Shown here in pieces: positions 34,620-47,000 of a stretch of DNA of 64,000 bases. Source of the stretch: Anthoceros angustus (lineage: Eukaryota > Streptophyta > Anthocerotopsida > Anthocerotales > Anthocerotaceae); assembly GCA_010909165.1 (NCBI GenBank), contig MU008159.1, positions 1,302,001 through 1,366,000 of the forward strand, in the 5' to 3' direction. The first letter of the stretch is position 1; every line of letters begins with the position of its first letter. A program made the position numbers and the translations under genes. A model generated the notes under the pieces. It was not told where the DNA came from. It did no database searches and saw only the letters and a program-made list of their open reading frames with translations.

Positions 34620-35224
34620 TCAACAGAAACCCCAGGAACTGGAGCATCGGCCGTAGCTGCTCTTCCAGCTCTCGTGCGCGTACCAGCCAGCCTGGTCCCA
34701 GGCGCCGCAGGTGTTGGAGATGGCAGTTTCATCGTTCCAAATCTGACCGGACGTAGTCCACTGGCCGTTACCGTAGTCACAGCCGTAGGCAACCGCAGAT
34801 CCCAGTACACATAAACCACATAACTGAAGCCGTTGCCGCCGCCGAAGTAGTTGGCCAGCCCGTTCGTGGCGCTGATGGCATCGTTAGCGCCCATGTTTGC
34901 GTTGCCCTGGCAATGCACACCCGTGTCCAGGAGCTTCCTTCCGGGGCCTCCGATGCCGGTGCCGGGGCTAGCGTTGGGACCCGGACTAGTCGTGTTGGCT
35001 TTGCCCAGGAACTTCACCTGCGTCTCCCCGTTCTCGTCCACGAAGCCTTGGTAGATGCCGTCCTCGCCGCCTTCGGGCCGACGGAAAGCGCCGCGGCCGG
35101 GGCCGGGCCCGGGCCCGGCCACAAGTGCGCATCCGGCACCCACCAGCTGCAGGATCACCACCATGTACATGAGAGCCTGGGCATGGCGCCACACACTCAC
35201 ACTCTTTGCTCCTCGCCTGGCCAT
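34620..35224 (-). pseudogene. Gene B2: secreted cysteine-containing protein, frameshifted
   Basis: The best-preserved B copy. The frame is open from ATG 35224 through the signal segment, an uninterrupted linker ('GPGPGRGAFRRPEGG'), 'IYQGFVDENGETQVKFLGKA', the dibasic GRK site and 'GLANYFGGGNGFSYVVYVYW'. At about 34801 one C is missing from a CCCC run present in B1, which puts the last 60 codons, including four of the five domain cysteines, out of frame. Stop in the original frame at 34620. A single-base homopolymer error would restore the reading, so raw reads should decide. Confidence 0.75.
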
Positions 35225-36179
35225 TGATGACTAGCAGTAGTGCTGAAATGCTGCAGAAAGTGGGCTCCGACGAAGAACGAAGAGCCAAGGAACGAGTGAC
35301 TGCTGCAACATTGATGGCGGACCCGTGTACTTGTACCACAGGTAACACGTCTACTGCTTTTGTTTGTTGGTGACCAGGCAGCCAATCGGCCGAGAGGGTC
35401 AAGGATTCTTCCGCAGATGTCGCTGAAGGATTCTTTGGATGGAACAGAACGGGCAGTAAAGAAGTAGCTGTGGGTTGCTCGTCGTGCCAAGTCCTTCGAT
35501 TCCAGGTCAACTGATATAAAATTGATGGCCGATATCTCTTTGGGCAGTTTTGTGCCACCAATTCCTTAGATCTTTTAAGTATAGGAAACCTTATCAATGA
35601 GATATTTCGTAGAAAAAGCTTGCGTGGCAGGAAGCTTTTCCGTGGCATGGAGCTGCCGGTGTTAGACTGTCGCAGATGAGGAGGCCGGCTTGGACCAGAG
35701 AATCCGGATCTTATATGGTGGCTCCTGCATACGTCGAGTATTGGGTACGAGAAAAGGAAATGCTCGTCGTTGTCAACCACTCCTGGAGCTCGCAGCGCAG
35801 CGTGAGCAGACTGTCTTCCTCGCGCTCAACGTTAACACCTATAAATCCGGATGGTGACAAGGCCAGAGACATATATGTTTCTCTACTCCTCCAGGGCATG
35901 CTTCACCGTGCATTGAAAGGTCTCTTCGATAAATTTTTCCTAATCCATGGCTAATTGGCTAAGGAAATAACAGGTCAATGCTGCTGAAAGATACACATAG
36001 AGCCGACAAGCCAGCTCCTCTCCTCGATCGGGATTGTCTTTCTTATAAGGCGAAAGGGGGTGTTACAGGCATCGTTTGAACATTGCACAAGCTGCACTTC
36101 ATGACGGCATCTGCAAGCCCAGGTGTCCCAGAAAGAGCGAAACCTTCAAACGCCAGCACCGGGCCGAAGAGGTCACTGC

Positions 36180-36217
36180 CAAGCCCAGCCCAGCCCAGCC
36201 CAGCCCAGCCCAGCCCA
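36180..36217. repeat. AGCCC pentanucleotide repeat (short allele)
   Basis: Equivalent of 30847-30892 with fewer copies. Confidence 0.95.
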
Positions 36218-36751
36218 TGGCAGCCAATGCAGCAGGTGCAGGAGGGCAAGTGCCTGCGCGCATCCGGAACCGCCATTTTCGTGCCGCTGCCAGCATCCCT
36301 TTGCGGACGGCCACTCGTTTCACTGGCACGGCTCAGTCACTACAGCACTTTGAGACACGCATGTGCAGAACCAGCAGCAGCGATTGCGCGCTCCGTGAGA
36401 GCAGGCAGCCGGGGATGTGAGATGCTAGAATTGAGCCGCTCAAATAGATCATGCAGCTAGATATTATTATCGACATCCGGTAAGATAAACCGGTTTACAC
36501 ACCCAAGCTCTACCACATTGGCAATGGATACGCCCGAATGTATCCAGCCCCTTAGCCCGTCGAAGCGCCTGAGGAATTGAAAGCGAAACGTCAAAACAAA
36601 TCAGGGTCATCTATAGTCTATGCTTGTTACAACGTTGACAAACCATTGGACAATCCCGGTCGAGGAGAGGAGAGGAGAGGCGCTTGGTTGCGACATCCAT
36701 GGCAGAGTGTGATCAGGTGGGATAGCCTCCAGTCCAGGATTGATTGAGTGG

Positions 36752-37335
36752 TCAACAGAAACCCCAGGTGTTGGGGCATCGGCCGTAGCTGCTCTTCCAG
36801 CTCTCGTGCGCGTCCCAGCCAGCGTAGTTCCAGCCACCGCAGGTGTTGGAGATGGCACTTCCGTCGCTCCAAATCTGACTGGAAGTGGTCCACTGGCCGT
36901 TACCGTAGTCGCAGCCGTAGGCTACAGCATTTCCCAGTACACAGAAACCACGTAATAGAAGCTCCTGCCACCGCCGAAGTAGTTAGCCAGCCCGGCGGTG
37001 GCGTAATTGAGTCACTATCCCACAGGTAGGAGCCCTGGCAATGCACACCCGTGTCCAGGAGCTTCCTTCCCGCGCCGCCGATGCCGCCGGGGTTAACGTG
37101 GGGACCGGACTGGTAATGTTGGCTTTGCCAAGGTACTTTACCTGCTTCACCCGTTCTCGTCCACGAAGCCTTGGTAGATGCCGTCCTCGCCTCCATGGGG
37201 TCGACGGAAACTGCCGGAGCCGGGCCCGGCCACAAATGCGCACGCGGCTCCCAACAGCTGCAGGATCACCGCCATGTACATGAGCGCCTCGGCATGGCGC
37301 CACACACTCACATTCCTTAGTCCTCGGCTGGCCAT
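36752..37335 (-). pseudogene. Gene A3: secreted cysteine-containing protein, several frameshifts
   Basis: Aligned with A2 it has at least four single-base losses: about 36932 (CCCC run), 37010 (GG), 37108 (GGG) and 37151 (CCCC). Signal segment and C-terminal Cys domain remain recognisable in separate frames. The divergent small ORF upstream is also broken. Confidence 0.75.
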
Positions 37336-39903
37336 TGATCAAAAGTAGCGACTAGTATGAAATGCTGCAGACAGTGGACTCCGACGAAGAACTGAGGGTC
37401 AAGGAACGAGTGACTGCAACATGGGTGTGACCCATCTACTTGTAGCTAGCAACGGTGCTGCTCTGTTTGATCGTTACCAGGAGCCAATCAGCGGAGAGGG
37501 TCAAGGATTCCTTCGCCGCGGTGGCCCTGAAGGATTCCTTTGCGTGGAACAGCACTTTCAATAAAGAAGCATTTGTTGCCTGCTCGGCGCAAACTAGGAA
37601 GGCCGCTGAGGCCTTCCTCTGATTCCATGTCAACTCATTTAAAATTGTTCATACAGGCGTCTCTTCGGGCAGTGGTGAACCTTACAGTACTCCTCGCCTG
37701 AATTGAGCTTTGACCCATGGATTCTTTACTTAGACTGAGATATTTCGGCGACAAGGTTGCGTGCACCAAGGTTTTCCGGGGCATGCCTCCGGATCCGCAA
37801 CCGCCGCAGTTCGCCGATGACGTAGCCTGCAGCTCATCTCATCTGAGAAAGTCTGACACAGGTGCATGTGCGCATGGACCACACAATCCGTATCGGATAT
37901 CAATAGTGTACTTGAGTGGAACTTATGGAAGTGTCCAACAGCCTTCAATTACTACATTGAATTTGCCACTTACCCTTCTTGCCTCGTCGAGAGCTTCCAT
38001 CACAGACGAAGAGAAAACCCTTTCCGTTGGAACGAACGATGGCAAGCATCCCTGTGCGGTCCTGTCAACCCTGGATCCTCCGCCAGGTTCTTTGATCAAT
38101 ATTTTCTGATTAGATCGATGTCGAACGAACTAACGGATCAAAGCTGCTCAAAGACAGTAAGTAGCGCAATTTTGTTTTAAAGAAATTTATACAGCATAAA
38201 TGGATGTGATCGTACATCTCACCGGGAGCAAAACAGGGGTCAGAGTCTGCAAATCGAGCAAGGGACCAAGCAGGCCGGGCCGTCAACTGAGTAGCGCATT
38301 GGCTCATAGACATACGGACACTTCTATATGAATTGACTGAACGCAGCGGAAGAGAAAGCCCCAGGCCCCTTCCCCGAGCAGCTTTTATAAGTTTAAAGTA
38401 CAGTCGGAACGATGCTATTGGGTGCGAAGGAATCCTTAAACGCCACCTCATGAGGACTCTCTCACGGCCGACCACGTCACGCCTCTGTCCGCTCAGTGCC
38501 TGCCCGCTACGCACCAATCACGCCCTCGTCCTACCGTAGTACAAGTACCGTGGTGCTACCCTAGTATCGTCCAGTGTTCGTGTGCGCCAAAGTGAACGTT
38601 TTCCTGCTTTATTGTCGATATGAGCTATTGGAAAATGAAACAGGTCATCACTGACAGGCGAGGCATGACATTTCGACCATGCATATGCATCTGTGGTTTA
38701 TCGAATAATTCGCTGCTGTGAATTTTGTGCCACCTGGTATGTAAGCTCGCTGGAAAGCTTCCCTGACTAGAGCTTTTCAGGATCTGGGTGCGCAGGTAAC
38801 TGCCGGGACCCCCGACACTAGCTAACTTCAGAGAATTTTCGAGTTGGGCGTTATGATTCGTCTTGGCCTCAAGCACGGCTCATCATCTCATGGGCAGACG
38901 ATTCTTTTCAAGAACAATTTACATGCAGGTGTGCGCTCGCCGCGCTGACGAATTGGAGAATATTGGGCACAGGCCCATGTTCCTGACACCCTGGAGTCTA
39001 CTCGCTTCTGGGTGAAGAAGCTGGGGCGCCGGCAGTGCTTCCTCGCTTGCGATCAGCCACTCCTGCTCTATTGTTGTTTCTTTGGGTGTGTGGCGGACTT
39101 CCTTTTGTTGTGGCTGTTTTCTCTGACTTGGTTCAGAGTTTCCTTAGGGGCCCGGCGTGCTTTCTGCTACACCTGTGTTGGTGTGGAGCTGTTCTTTGCT
39201 CGTTGTCATTGAGCTTAACATCCTCTGTCTAATATATGAAGTCTGGACACTAAGAAGAAAAAATCTTTAAAGCAGAACCGCATTACAAGCAAGCGGTTCA
39301 GTTGTAATTGTATGAAGCATGACGGGCAGAAGCTCCCGCGAGCGGTCGTCGCGCGCCTGCAGATCCGGAAGCGCCATTTTCGGGTTGCTGACAGCAATCC
39401 CACTGGGGTCACGGGATTTACCACGGCACGGCACTAACTCGCTTCAGCACTATCAAAAATGCATGCGGTGGCAGAACCAGCAGCCGTGAGATAAGTCAGC
39501 CGCGCGCGAGATGTGAGATGCCACAATCGCACCGCTCAAATACGTCTCACACAATTAAAGACAGATCAAAATTCGATAACACAAACCAGTCTATACCAAA
39601 CTGAGACAGTACTGGCAATGGATCCCGAAGGTCTCCAGCCCGTCGAAACACCTATTCCGGCAGCTACCCTCACGAGATCTACCAGCTTTGCAGAAATTCC
39701 ATGAGAGGCAGACTCGTGGAAACTCCTTGAGGAACGCAAAACATACGAAACAAATCAAAATCATCTATGTCTGTTATGTAGACAAATCTTTGAACCTTTT
39801 GCACTACTTTTCATGAACCATCCGAGGACAGGAGCTTGGTTGCCAGATCCATGCCAGCGTGTGAGCAGCTAGGATAGCCTCCAGTCCAGGATTGATCACG
39901 TGG

Positions 39904-40491
39904 TCAACAAAAACCCCAGGAACTGGAGCATCGGCCGTAGCTGCTCTTCCAGCTCTCGTGCGCATACCAGCCAGCCTGGTCCCAGGCGCCGCAGGTATTG
40001 GAGATGGCAGTTTCATCGTTCCAAATCTGACCGGACGTAGTCCACTGGCCGTTACCGTAGTCACAGCCGTAGGCAACCGCAGATCCCAGTACACATAAAC
40101 CACATAACTGAAGCCGTTGCCGCCGCCGAAGTAGCAGCCCGTTCGTGGCGCTGATGGCATCGTTAGCGCCCATGTTTGCGTTGCCCTGGCAATGCACACC
40201 GTGTCCAAGAGCTTCCTTCCGGGGCCTCGATGCCGGTGCCGGGGCTAGCGTTGGGACCCGGACTAGTCGTCTTGCCCAGGAACTTCACCTGCGTCTCCCG
40301 TTCTCGTCCACGAAGCCTTGGTAGATGCCGTCCTCGCCGCCTTCGGGCCGACGGAAAGCGTGTGACAGGGGCCGGGCCCGGCCCACCACAAGTGCGCATC
40401 CGGCACCCACCAGCTGCAGGATCACCACCATGTACATGAGAGCCTGGGCATGGCGCCACACACTCACACTCTTTGCTCCTCGCCTGGCCAT
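39904..40491 (-). pseudogene. Gene B3: secreted cysteine-containing protein, several frameshifts
   Basis: The N-terminus (from ATG 40491) and the last 60 codons ('AYGCDYGNGQW' to 'WGFC') are readable. In between are losses of 1-8 bases at about 40088, 40133, 40199, 40229, 40270 and 40298. The linker differs from both B1 and B2 (40361-40385). This is the most damaged copy, although the last domain is still conserved in sequence. Confidence 0.75.
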
Positions 40492-41161
40492 TGATGACTA
40501 GCAGTAGTGAAATGCTGCAGAAAGTGGGCTCCGACGAAGAACGAAGAGCCAAGGAACGAGTGACTGCTGCAACATTGATGGCGGACCCGTGTACTTGTAC
40601 TACAGGTAACACGTCTACTGCTTTTGTTTGTTGGTGACCAGGCAGCCAATCGGCCGAGAGGGTCAAGGATTCTTCCGCAGATGTCGCTGAAGGATTCTTT
40701 GGATGGAACAGAACGGGCAGTAAAGAAGTAGCTGTGGGTTGCTCGTGCCAAGTCCTTCGATTCCAGGTCAACTGATATAAAATTGATGGCCGATATCTCT
40801 TTGGTCAGTTTTGTGCCACCAATTCTTTAGATCTTTTAAGTATAGGAAACCTTATCAATGAGATATTTCGTAGAAAAAGCTTGCGTGGCAGGAAGCTTTT
40901 CCGTGGCATGGAGCTGCCGGTGTTAGACTGTCGCAGATGAGGAGGCCGGCTTGGACCAGAGAATCCGGATCTTATATGGTGGCTCCTGCATTCGTCGAGT
41001 ATTGGGTACGAGAAAAGGAAATGCTCGTCGTTGTCAACCACTCCTGGAGCTCGCAGCGCAGCGTGAGCAGGCTGTCTTCCCTCGCGCTCAACGTTAACAC
41101 CTATAAATCCCTGGATGGTGACAAAGGCCAGAGACATATATGTTTCTCTACTCCTCAAGGG

Positions 41162-41227
41162 CCTGTAGGTACCTTGCGACTATGAATGGATTGCAACAAT
41201 TCAAATTCAGAGTCCCTGCGTCACAAG
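41162..41227. other. 66-bp insertion in the unit 3 flank
   Basis: Present only in unit 3, between segments that are contiguous at 30563 and 35893. It has no recognised feature and no clear flanking duplication. Confidence 0.6.
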
Positions 41228-41325
41228 CATGCTTCACCGTGCATTGAAAGGTCTCTTTGATAAATTTTTCCTAATCCATGGCTAATTGGATAAGGAAATA
41301 AAGTCACTGAAAGATATGGATACAT

Positions 41326-41384
41326 ATACATTTACACATAGACATACACATATACATATACATACACATACACATACACTAAAG
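41326..41384. repeat. ACATAC/ATAC microsatellite, left flank of outer element
   Basis: Runs of TACATA/ACACATACAC. It matches in type the longer microsatellite at 60333-60542, right of the outer element. Confidence 0.9.
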
Positions 41385-41639
41385 ATATAGTCCTGGTCTA
41401 GTGACAAGAATGTATTCCTAACTAATACGGTTGAAACTAAACTACCTGGCTATTTACTTATACTGGTTTACCCACGGGTGATTATCCCAAGATGGCCTAT
41501 TACGAACGGGCGTGCGAGCCGTTGTCCGTGCTGGAGATCCGTCCCCCTGCCTTGGAAAGAGGGGTGTCCAAGCGCCGCCCATGGACGGTCCTCGCCCACG
41601 CCTGCGCCTACCGAGGGTTGAGTGGTCACTCCCGTGACA
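41385..41639 (-). mobile_element. 3' LTR of outer Ty3/gypsy element
   Basis: Shares the whole series GGTCTAGTGACAAGAATG, ACCCACGGGTGATTATC and GAGTGGTCACTCCC with 60057-60332. In minus orientation it starts TGTCACGGGAGTGACC, directly after a polypurine tract (AGTGGGGAGAA, 41640-41650). The far end near 41385 is approximate. Confidence 0.85.
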
Positions 41640-41650
41640 TTCTCCCCACT
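41640..41650 (-). other. Polypurine tract of outer element
   Basis: Minus-strand AGTGGGGAGAA abutting the LTR start TGTCAC. It is the expected plus-strand primer for reverse transcription. Confidence 0.75.
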
Positions 41651-41659
41651 TAGCGAGGG

Positions 41660-42600
41660 CTGGTCCTCCGCACCTGGAGTCATGGTCGAGCTGCGGAACT
41701 GCTGACACCAAAGTAGGGGTTCCCAAGCTAGGGCGTCGGCCGCTGGACCAACCTACCAAGCAATCGCAGTGCGCCAAGCTTACGATATCTAACTGGAGGA
41801 TGCGGTTGGGTCCATGTGGCCGAGTCGGGTTGCCGGTGTGCACGGATCTGGACTGGCATCCTGGTGGCCGCTGAAGAGCGCTGGAGCTAGGGACCCCGAG
41901 TGTGGTGCGGTGAGTCGGATGCGGAAGGACGGAGTCTCGATGAGAGCTGGCCGGTGAGTTGTGGAGGCCGTGTTGAGTCGGGCGCGGGCTCGACCTGAGG
42001 TATCCGACTGACCCGGTCATGGTCTTGCAGTAGGTGTGGAGCTCGGGTGACGATCGCTTGAGATCGATACGTGGAAGGTCTTGCGATCTTCCACGATATA
42101 TGTTACCTTGCTCGAGTATGCATACAACACCTCAAAGCACGCAGCCACCGGGTGGCGCCTTCAAGCTTCTTTATGGATCATGCTGCCACCTCCGCCTCTC
42201 TCGCTGACAGACAAATGGGCAGCGCCCAGAATCGGAGGGGCGTGTATATGAGGTTCAAGACAAGAAACTATCTCCGCAGACAGATTCGATGAAGTGCGCC
42301 AACAAACACCGCAGAAGTGACTTACGGTTAGGCATAAAGAGTATGGCTTCTCAGTATGCGCCCTCCAGATCCCTCACCCATCCACAAGGAAGCTCACCTC
42401 GATTCGACTTTGAGATCACCAGCGGTCAATCCCGGCATACCACCGCCTTCCGCAGACGAAGATCGCAAGACCTTCACGTATCGATGCTCAAGCAATGTTC
42501 CTTAACGCGGGCGATGTCTTATCCGCGCCGAGATGTCCCCGGGGGGAGATCATATGTAATTGCTTTCTTGATGTCGTTATGCGAAGGGATGACCAAGCGT
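41660..42600 (-). pseudogene. Outer element: integrase/chromodomain region, decayed
   Basis: By position between RNase H and the polypurine tract this should be integrase and C-terminal domain. Integrase motifs are too damaged to place. At about 41670-41800 the minus strand reads 'HCDCLVGWSSGRRPSLGTPT', close to the aromatic cage segment of chromodomains ('YLVRWxGxPxxxxTW'), which target chromoviruses to heterochromatin. The chromodomain call is tentative. Confidence 0.4.
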
Positions 42601-42679
42601 CCTTCTTGCTCTGACAAAGCATCCTTGATTGTGTACTCTTGCATGAGTGGGTGGGGTGACACCATCTCCATCAGTAATT

Positions 42680-43083
42680 CGTAACGGACGAGAGGCACCG
42701 TCTGAGAGCTTCCGTACAGCGGATGGTGTCCAGTGCGTTGTCATGAGAGTGCACGCCCGGCTGAGGCATCGCCAGCGGCGTTCGGGCACTCGCATAGCGG
42801 ATGTCGAAGTTGAAATCGGCAGTATTACGCCTTGGTCGTTGGCGTGCATTCAAGTTTGGTGGCGAAGAAATGTTGAAGTGAATGATGGTGATGTGGCATG
42901 TGAAGTCTTGCCCGGTAGTGCCTCGAGTTTCGGTGTGGGCGATCGCGAACATTTCTTTATCGTGACGTGGTTCACTGCTCCTTGACTTCTTTGATTCATA
43001 TCGATAACCCGCCATCTTGGGAAGAAGCGCTCAATGGCGTAGTCGGCATCGTGTATCACATAAGGTGAGTGCGGGTTGGCCAC
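42680..43083 (-). pseudogene. Outer element: RNase H domain, decayed
   Basis: Minus-strand frames contain 'HDADYAIERFF' (compare HTDASDYAIG) and then 'RHDKEMFAIAHTE', 'GQDFTCHI' and 'PNLNARQRPR', the conserved order of Ty3/gypsy RNase H. Two frames are needed to read it. Confidence 0.75.
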
Positions 43084-43399
43084 GGCAAATCAGGGCGTGC
43101 AGGCATCTTGAGTTTGAGGAAGGCTGTTGCGTCTGACCTAGTTGTAATTCCTTGGATGCTGGCGGAGGCATCTGTCGGAGGGCGCAATCTTGCTGAAGTC
43201 CTTGGCAGACCTCCAGGTAGAATCCCGGCCATACCTAGGAACCCCGCGGGTGTGAGATCTCGGGCGGTCGGAGGTGCCGAATCTTCACAGTATCCACTCG
43301 GATCACGTCGTGATTATATGGCCAGGTATTACTTTTCTGCACACACTTGCTCCGCCGTTTGGCGAATAGCTTGTGTGTTACAGTGTCTCAAATACTTGT

Positions 43400-44055
43400 C
43401 CGACCAACTTGTAGTGGTGGCGTCGGATGTGTGGATGAGTATGTCGTCGGAAAAACTTCAGCGCCATGGCGAGAAGGCGGAGGAGTTCACGATTGAACAT
43501 TGAAAGGTGGCGGGCGGCGTTTGTGGAACGACGCATGACCACAAACTCAAGTGTCCGTGTCGGTTCTGGCGCTCTTGTACTGCCCCCGCTCGGATGCGGA
43601 TCCGATGGAAGGGCGTAAGTCAATCTTTGTGAAGTATTTGCTCCATGCTGATCCATTGATCTCATCCATCCCGGGCATCGATATACATTTATGGCTCGGT
43701 GAGGCCCTGTCGCAGAGGCGCCAACCGCCATCGGGCTTTCCCAAGGCTGGCGCCAAAAGGTGAGATCGGCTCACAGCGAACCCCTGGAGAGGAACTCGCC
43801 AACTTGCCGTTTTATCTCTTCATTTTCCCTCGGATGTCCCATAGGGCGGGATACTAACGGAGTTTGTGGCAGGATCAGCTGATGGCGTGATCTATGGCCC
43901 CTGCGTGTGGCGCGGGCAGGCCTGGCCGAAGAGATCGATACTCTCAGCAGTTCCTTCATCTCGGGTAGGGCATCCTCGTCTTGTCTTGCGGGACTGGGGT
44001 GCCCTCCAAAGGTAAGACTTTCTTTAGTCTTGCTCACGAAGCTGCACAGGGGCGG
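43400..44055 (-). pseudogene. Outer element: reverse transcriptase, decayed
   Basis: From right to left on the minus strand it reads 'EEIKRQVGEFLSRG', 'GKPDGGWRLCDR', 'WSKYFTKIDLR', 'EFVVM', 'SMFNRELL' and 'YKLVGQVFETL', the motif series of chromovirus RT. The catalytic YxDD-type segment is out of frame (about 43440). Frameshifts every 100-200 bp show that it is dead. It is cut at 44055 by the inner element's LTR. Confidence 0.85.
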
Positions 44056-47000
44056 TGTGGAGTGTGGATTCGTGTCCGAGGGGACAAGTGAGGTCCACAT
44101 TCACCCTCAATGTCGTTGTAGGCTTAGGATTCGCTCCCAAGGGAATGGTTTGTGCGAGGCTAACTTCTATCGCTCCTTCACCTAAGTCAAGACTTGCTAT
44201 TACTCCTCTTACCTATCTACTCAACCACTACTACCCCCGACGTCTAGCCACCAGCTCTTATTCCACGGCCAAATCTTCATTCCCGCCGGCGGTGCTCTCA
44301 CAGTAGTTGCTTGACCGAGGTGGTCCCACCAAACCCTAGCGACTTATTTCCGGCGCGCGGCGCGCGGATCACGCGGCGTCCTGCGGATCCGGCTTTGCAC
44401 TCCACTTCATGCACACACACACACCGATTCCTAGGGACCTAAATTCCACAAATCCTCACGCTCCACACAAAGGCGCCACTCACACTTTACAAGGCGCTGT
44501 TCCCCTTGCGCCACTTCCAGCGGGTTTGGTTTCTTTTGGATTCACACAATTCTCACTTTGCTAGCCTCTCTTAGTTCCTTCTCAACCCTCTCACACCTCG
44601 CGCAGCGTCGTTTATTTAGTCCTCCTTCACCCAATCTTCTCCCTCTCTCTCTCTCTCCCTCAACTCGCAGCTTCAACCATCCACTCAACACTCTCAATTG
44701 AACACAACTAGCGAGGACAAGTGTGAAGGAAAAAAAAGAACCCCAGGCGTCACGGCGTTACGAGCAAGCTCCGGACCGCCCGCGCCAATCCCTTGGTTTC
44801 CTCCTCCTTTGTCGGCAAGATTGCTTTATCACCCTCCTCCCAGTGCGAGCAAGCTCTCGACCACCCCTAGGGCGTCGCGCCACCGCCTCTGTCAATCGGA
44901 CGTCTCCAACCCCCACAGGCGTGGGGATCTCAACGAGTGCTCGGCGTGAGGGACCTAATTCGCCCCTCTTATACATCGGTGGGGCACCACCGGATTTTAG
45001 GTCCTAAGATGGCTATCAGCGAGGCGCCCACAATTGGCGGGCGATCCTAGGTCGATGCGGCATCCTAACCAAATTATCTTTAGGTTGCTACCACCTCGAC
45101 CTCGCTGTCTGCGCGCCCTACCTCGACTTGGCGTCGGCCCCGTCCTCCATTCTGCCGCCACGAGCTCTCCCGCGCCCGGTCGGACGGTTCTCCCACACCT
45201 CACCTCATCGCTGCTTTGGGCGTCGAATTTGAGGTGTACCACTACAGGGCTTCGCATCTTCAGGCCGCCTATTCTTGAGGATTATTCACGGCTCCTCGTC
45301 CACCCAAGCTGGACCTCCTCCTCGCTCAACTCCTCCAAAGTCGCCTCGCATAATAGAGCCAACCCCCACACAGGCGCGGTGGTAGAAGTATGCGCCGGGT
45401 CCTCACTTGCGATGGTAGGCCACAGTCCCTCCTATTTCCACACGCACATGGGCGGTGAGGTTAAGCCGCGTTCTCCATTCACATATAGACCGGGCACATA
45501 AGTTTCCTCATCCATGTGCGTAATATAATAGGACCCCCTGCTGCGGTGAGGTGCTTACCCCTCCTCCGTAGGCTACACAGTTGCACAGCCTATGTCCTCG
45601 CGGGCGCCACGTCGCATCCTGTCGCCCGGCCACACCTTGGGTTGGTTGCGCCAATGTCGTGGCGGTTTCGACTGCGGTAGTGGACTCCACGTCGTTCGTT
45701 CGACCGCGGTAGGTGAGGTTGTTCTTTTCTTCCTTCCTCGGTAGGCCCTTCTTCTCGATCGTGGTCCTGCCCGCCCTTCCCTTTGTCTTTTACGGCCCCG
45801 CGTACGTCCGCTCCGCTTATATCGCTCAGCTTATGGGCCTTTTCCGCTTCACGCTCTGGCTCGCAACAACTCCCCACCATCTCTGGTTCGTCTCGTGGGC
45901 ATCCTTAATTTGAGCCATGAGTGCTTCTGCCGTCATGGCTTGCAACTTCTCTCAGGCCTGCACAAATCTTCTTGAATCTTGGCCCTTATTTCCTCTAGGT
46001 TCCGCTTGTCTTCCTCCGATTGCTTGCGCTTGGCCTCCTCTTAAATCAAACGGCCTTCACCACTTCCTCCCTCCGACGCTGCAGGCGGTGAGAGCTAAAG
46101 CAGCTTGATCCAACAAATGCCTTGGGCCCGGATCATCGGCGTGGTCGGCTCACTGCAAGTCCACTTGTTGTGGCGGCCCCCGCCATCCCTCATCGAGAAC
46201 TTTCCTCCCAGTGCGCCCTCACCAATTGTTGCATCCACCTCTGTTGCGGTGGAGTCCCTTGAAAATCTCTTCCCATCTTTGAGGAGGGTCCGCCTGAGGT
46301 CGACCCTAAACCCTCGGAGTTGATTCATCATCGCATCCAGTCGGACAAATTGTCCTCGGATCGCGCCTCCTCTTACGCCACCTCAAGCTCCGTTTGGCTT
46401 TCATTTCTGTAGCCTTGGCCTTTTCGACACAGTGGCGCATCCGCCTTCACCTTTTTCGATGGCCTTCACCCCGGTCTTCCTCCTTTTCTTTGGTGAATTT
46501 CCTTCTCCTCCTCCAGGCGCATCGCCACCGACTCATCTATCGATTTTTCCTCCTTGGGCTCCTCCGCCTTCCATTTCACCTCCCTAGCGGCTTCCACATG
46601 TGGAGGGAGGCTACAATCTCCACCTCAGCGGGGCAGTTAGCGTAAACATAAAGATGGACGGAATGGTGAGATTAGAGAGGCGAGGAAATCAAGTTCAACC
46701 TCTCTTCACACAACTTGTCGAGATTCGCCCCTCGATCTTAGCCCTTGACCACTTCATGAAGGAGGCAAGTGGTCGGACAAATAATCACACCTTCTTTGCG
46801 AAACATAGGAGCCACGGCGGACCCATCACTGTTGTTGCCAAATCCCTCGTCAACCGGCCGTTGGGTTCATGTCGCCCGCTTTAACGGGCGGTGCTGCTTT
46901 TCTTGCCGTGCTTCTTTTCTGGGCGGCTCCATCACCAACGCCTCCCTCCGCCGCCCCCCCACTCCGGTCCCAATCCTGCGGGCTCTAAATCCCCTTTGGT

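Larger units (their letters stand above)
31047..36356. repeat. A/B array, unit 2 (~5.31 kb)
   Basis: Second copy; it contains the only A gene without a frameshift. It lacks the insertion found in unit 1. Confidence 0.9.
36357..41330. repeat. A/B array, unit 3 (~5.0 kb, right end missing)
   Basis: Third copy, with more deletions than the others. It loses similarity at about 41330, roughly 700 bp before the end seen in units 1 and 2, where an ATAC-type microsatellite and a Ty3/gypsy LTR begin. Confidence 0.9.

Noticed and set aside
28409-39232. Hydrophobic 66-67 codon plus-strand frames at 33732 and 39035 as a membrane-protein gene
   Set aside because: Unit 1 lacks the start and frame, indels do not respect codons, and there is no match to a known family.
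44700-45500. Plus-strand Pro/Ser-rich ORFs as host genes
   Set aside because: They lie inside the LTR of the inner element, on the strand opposite to its coding direction, and recur with frame changes at 54582-55326.
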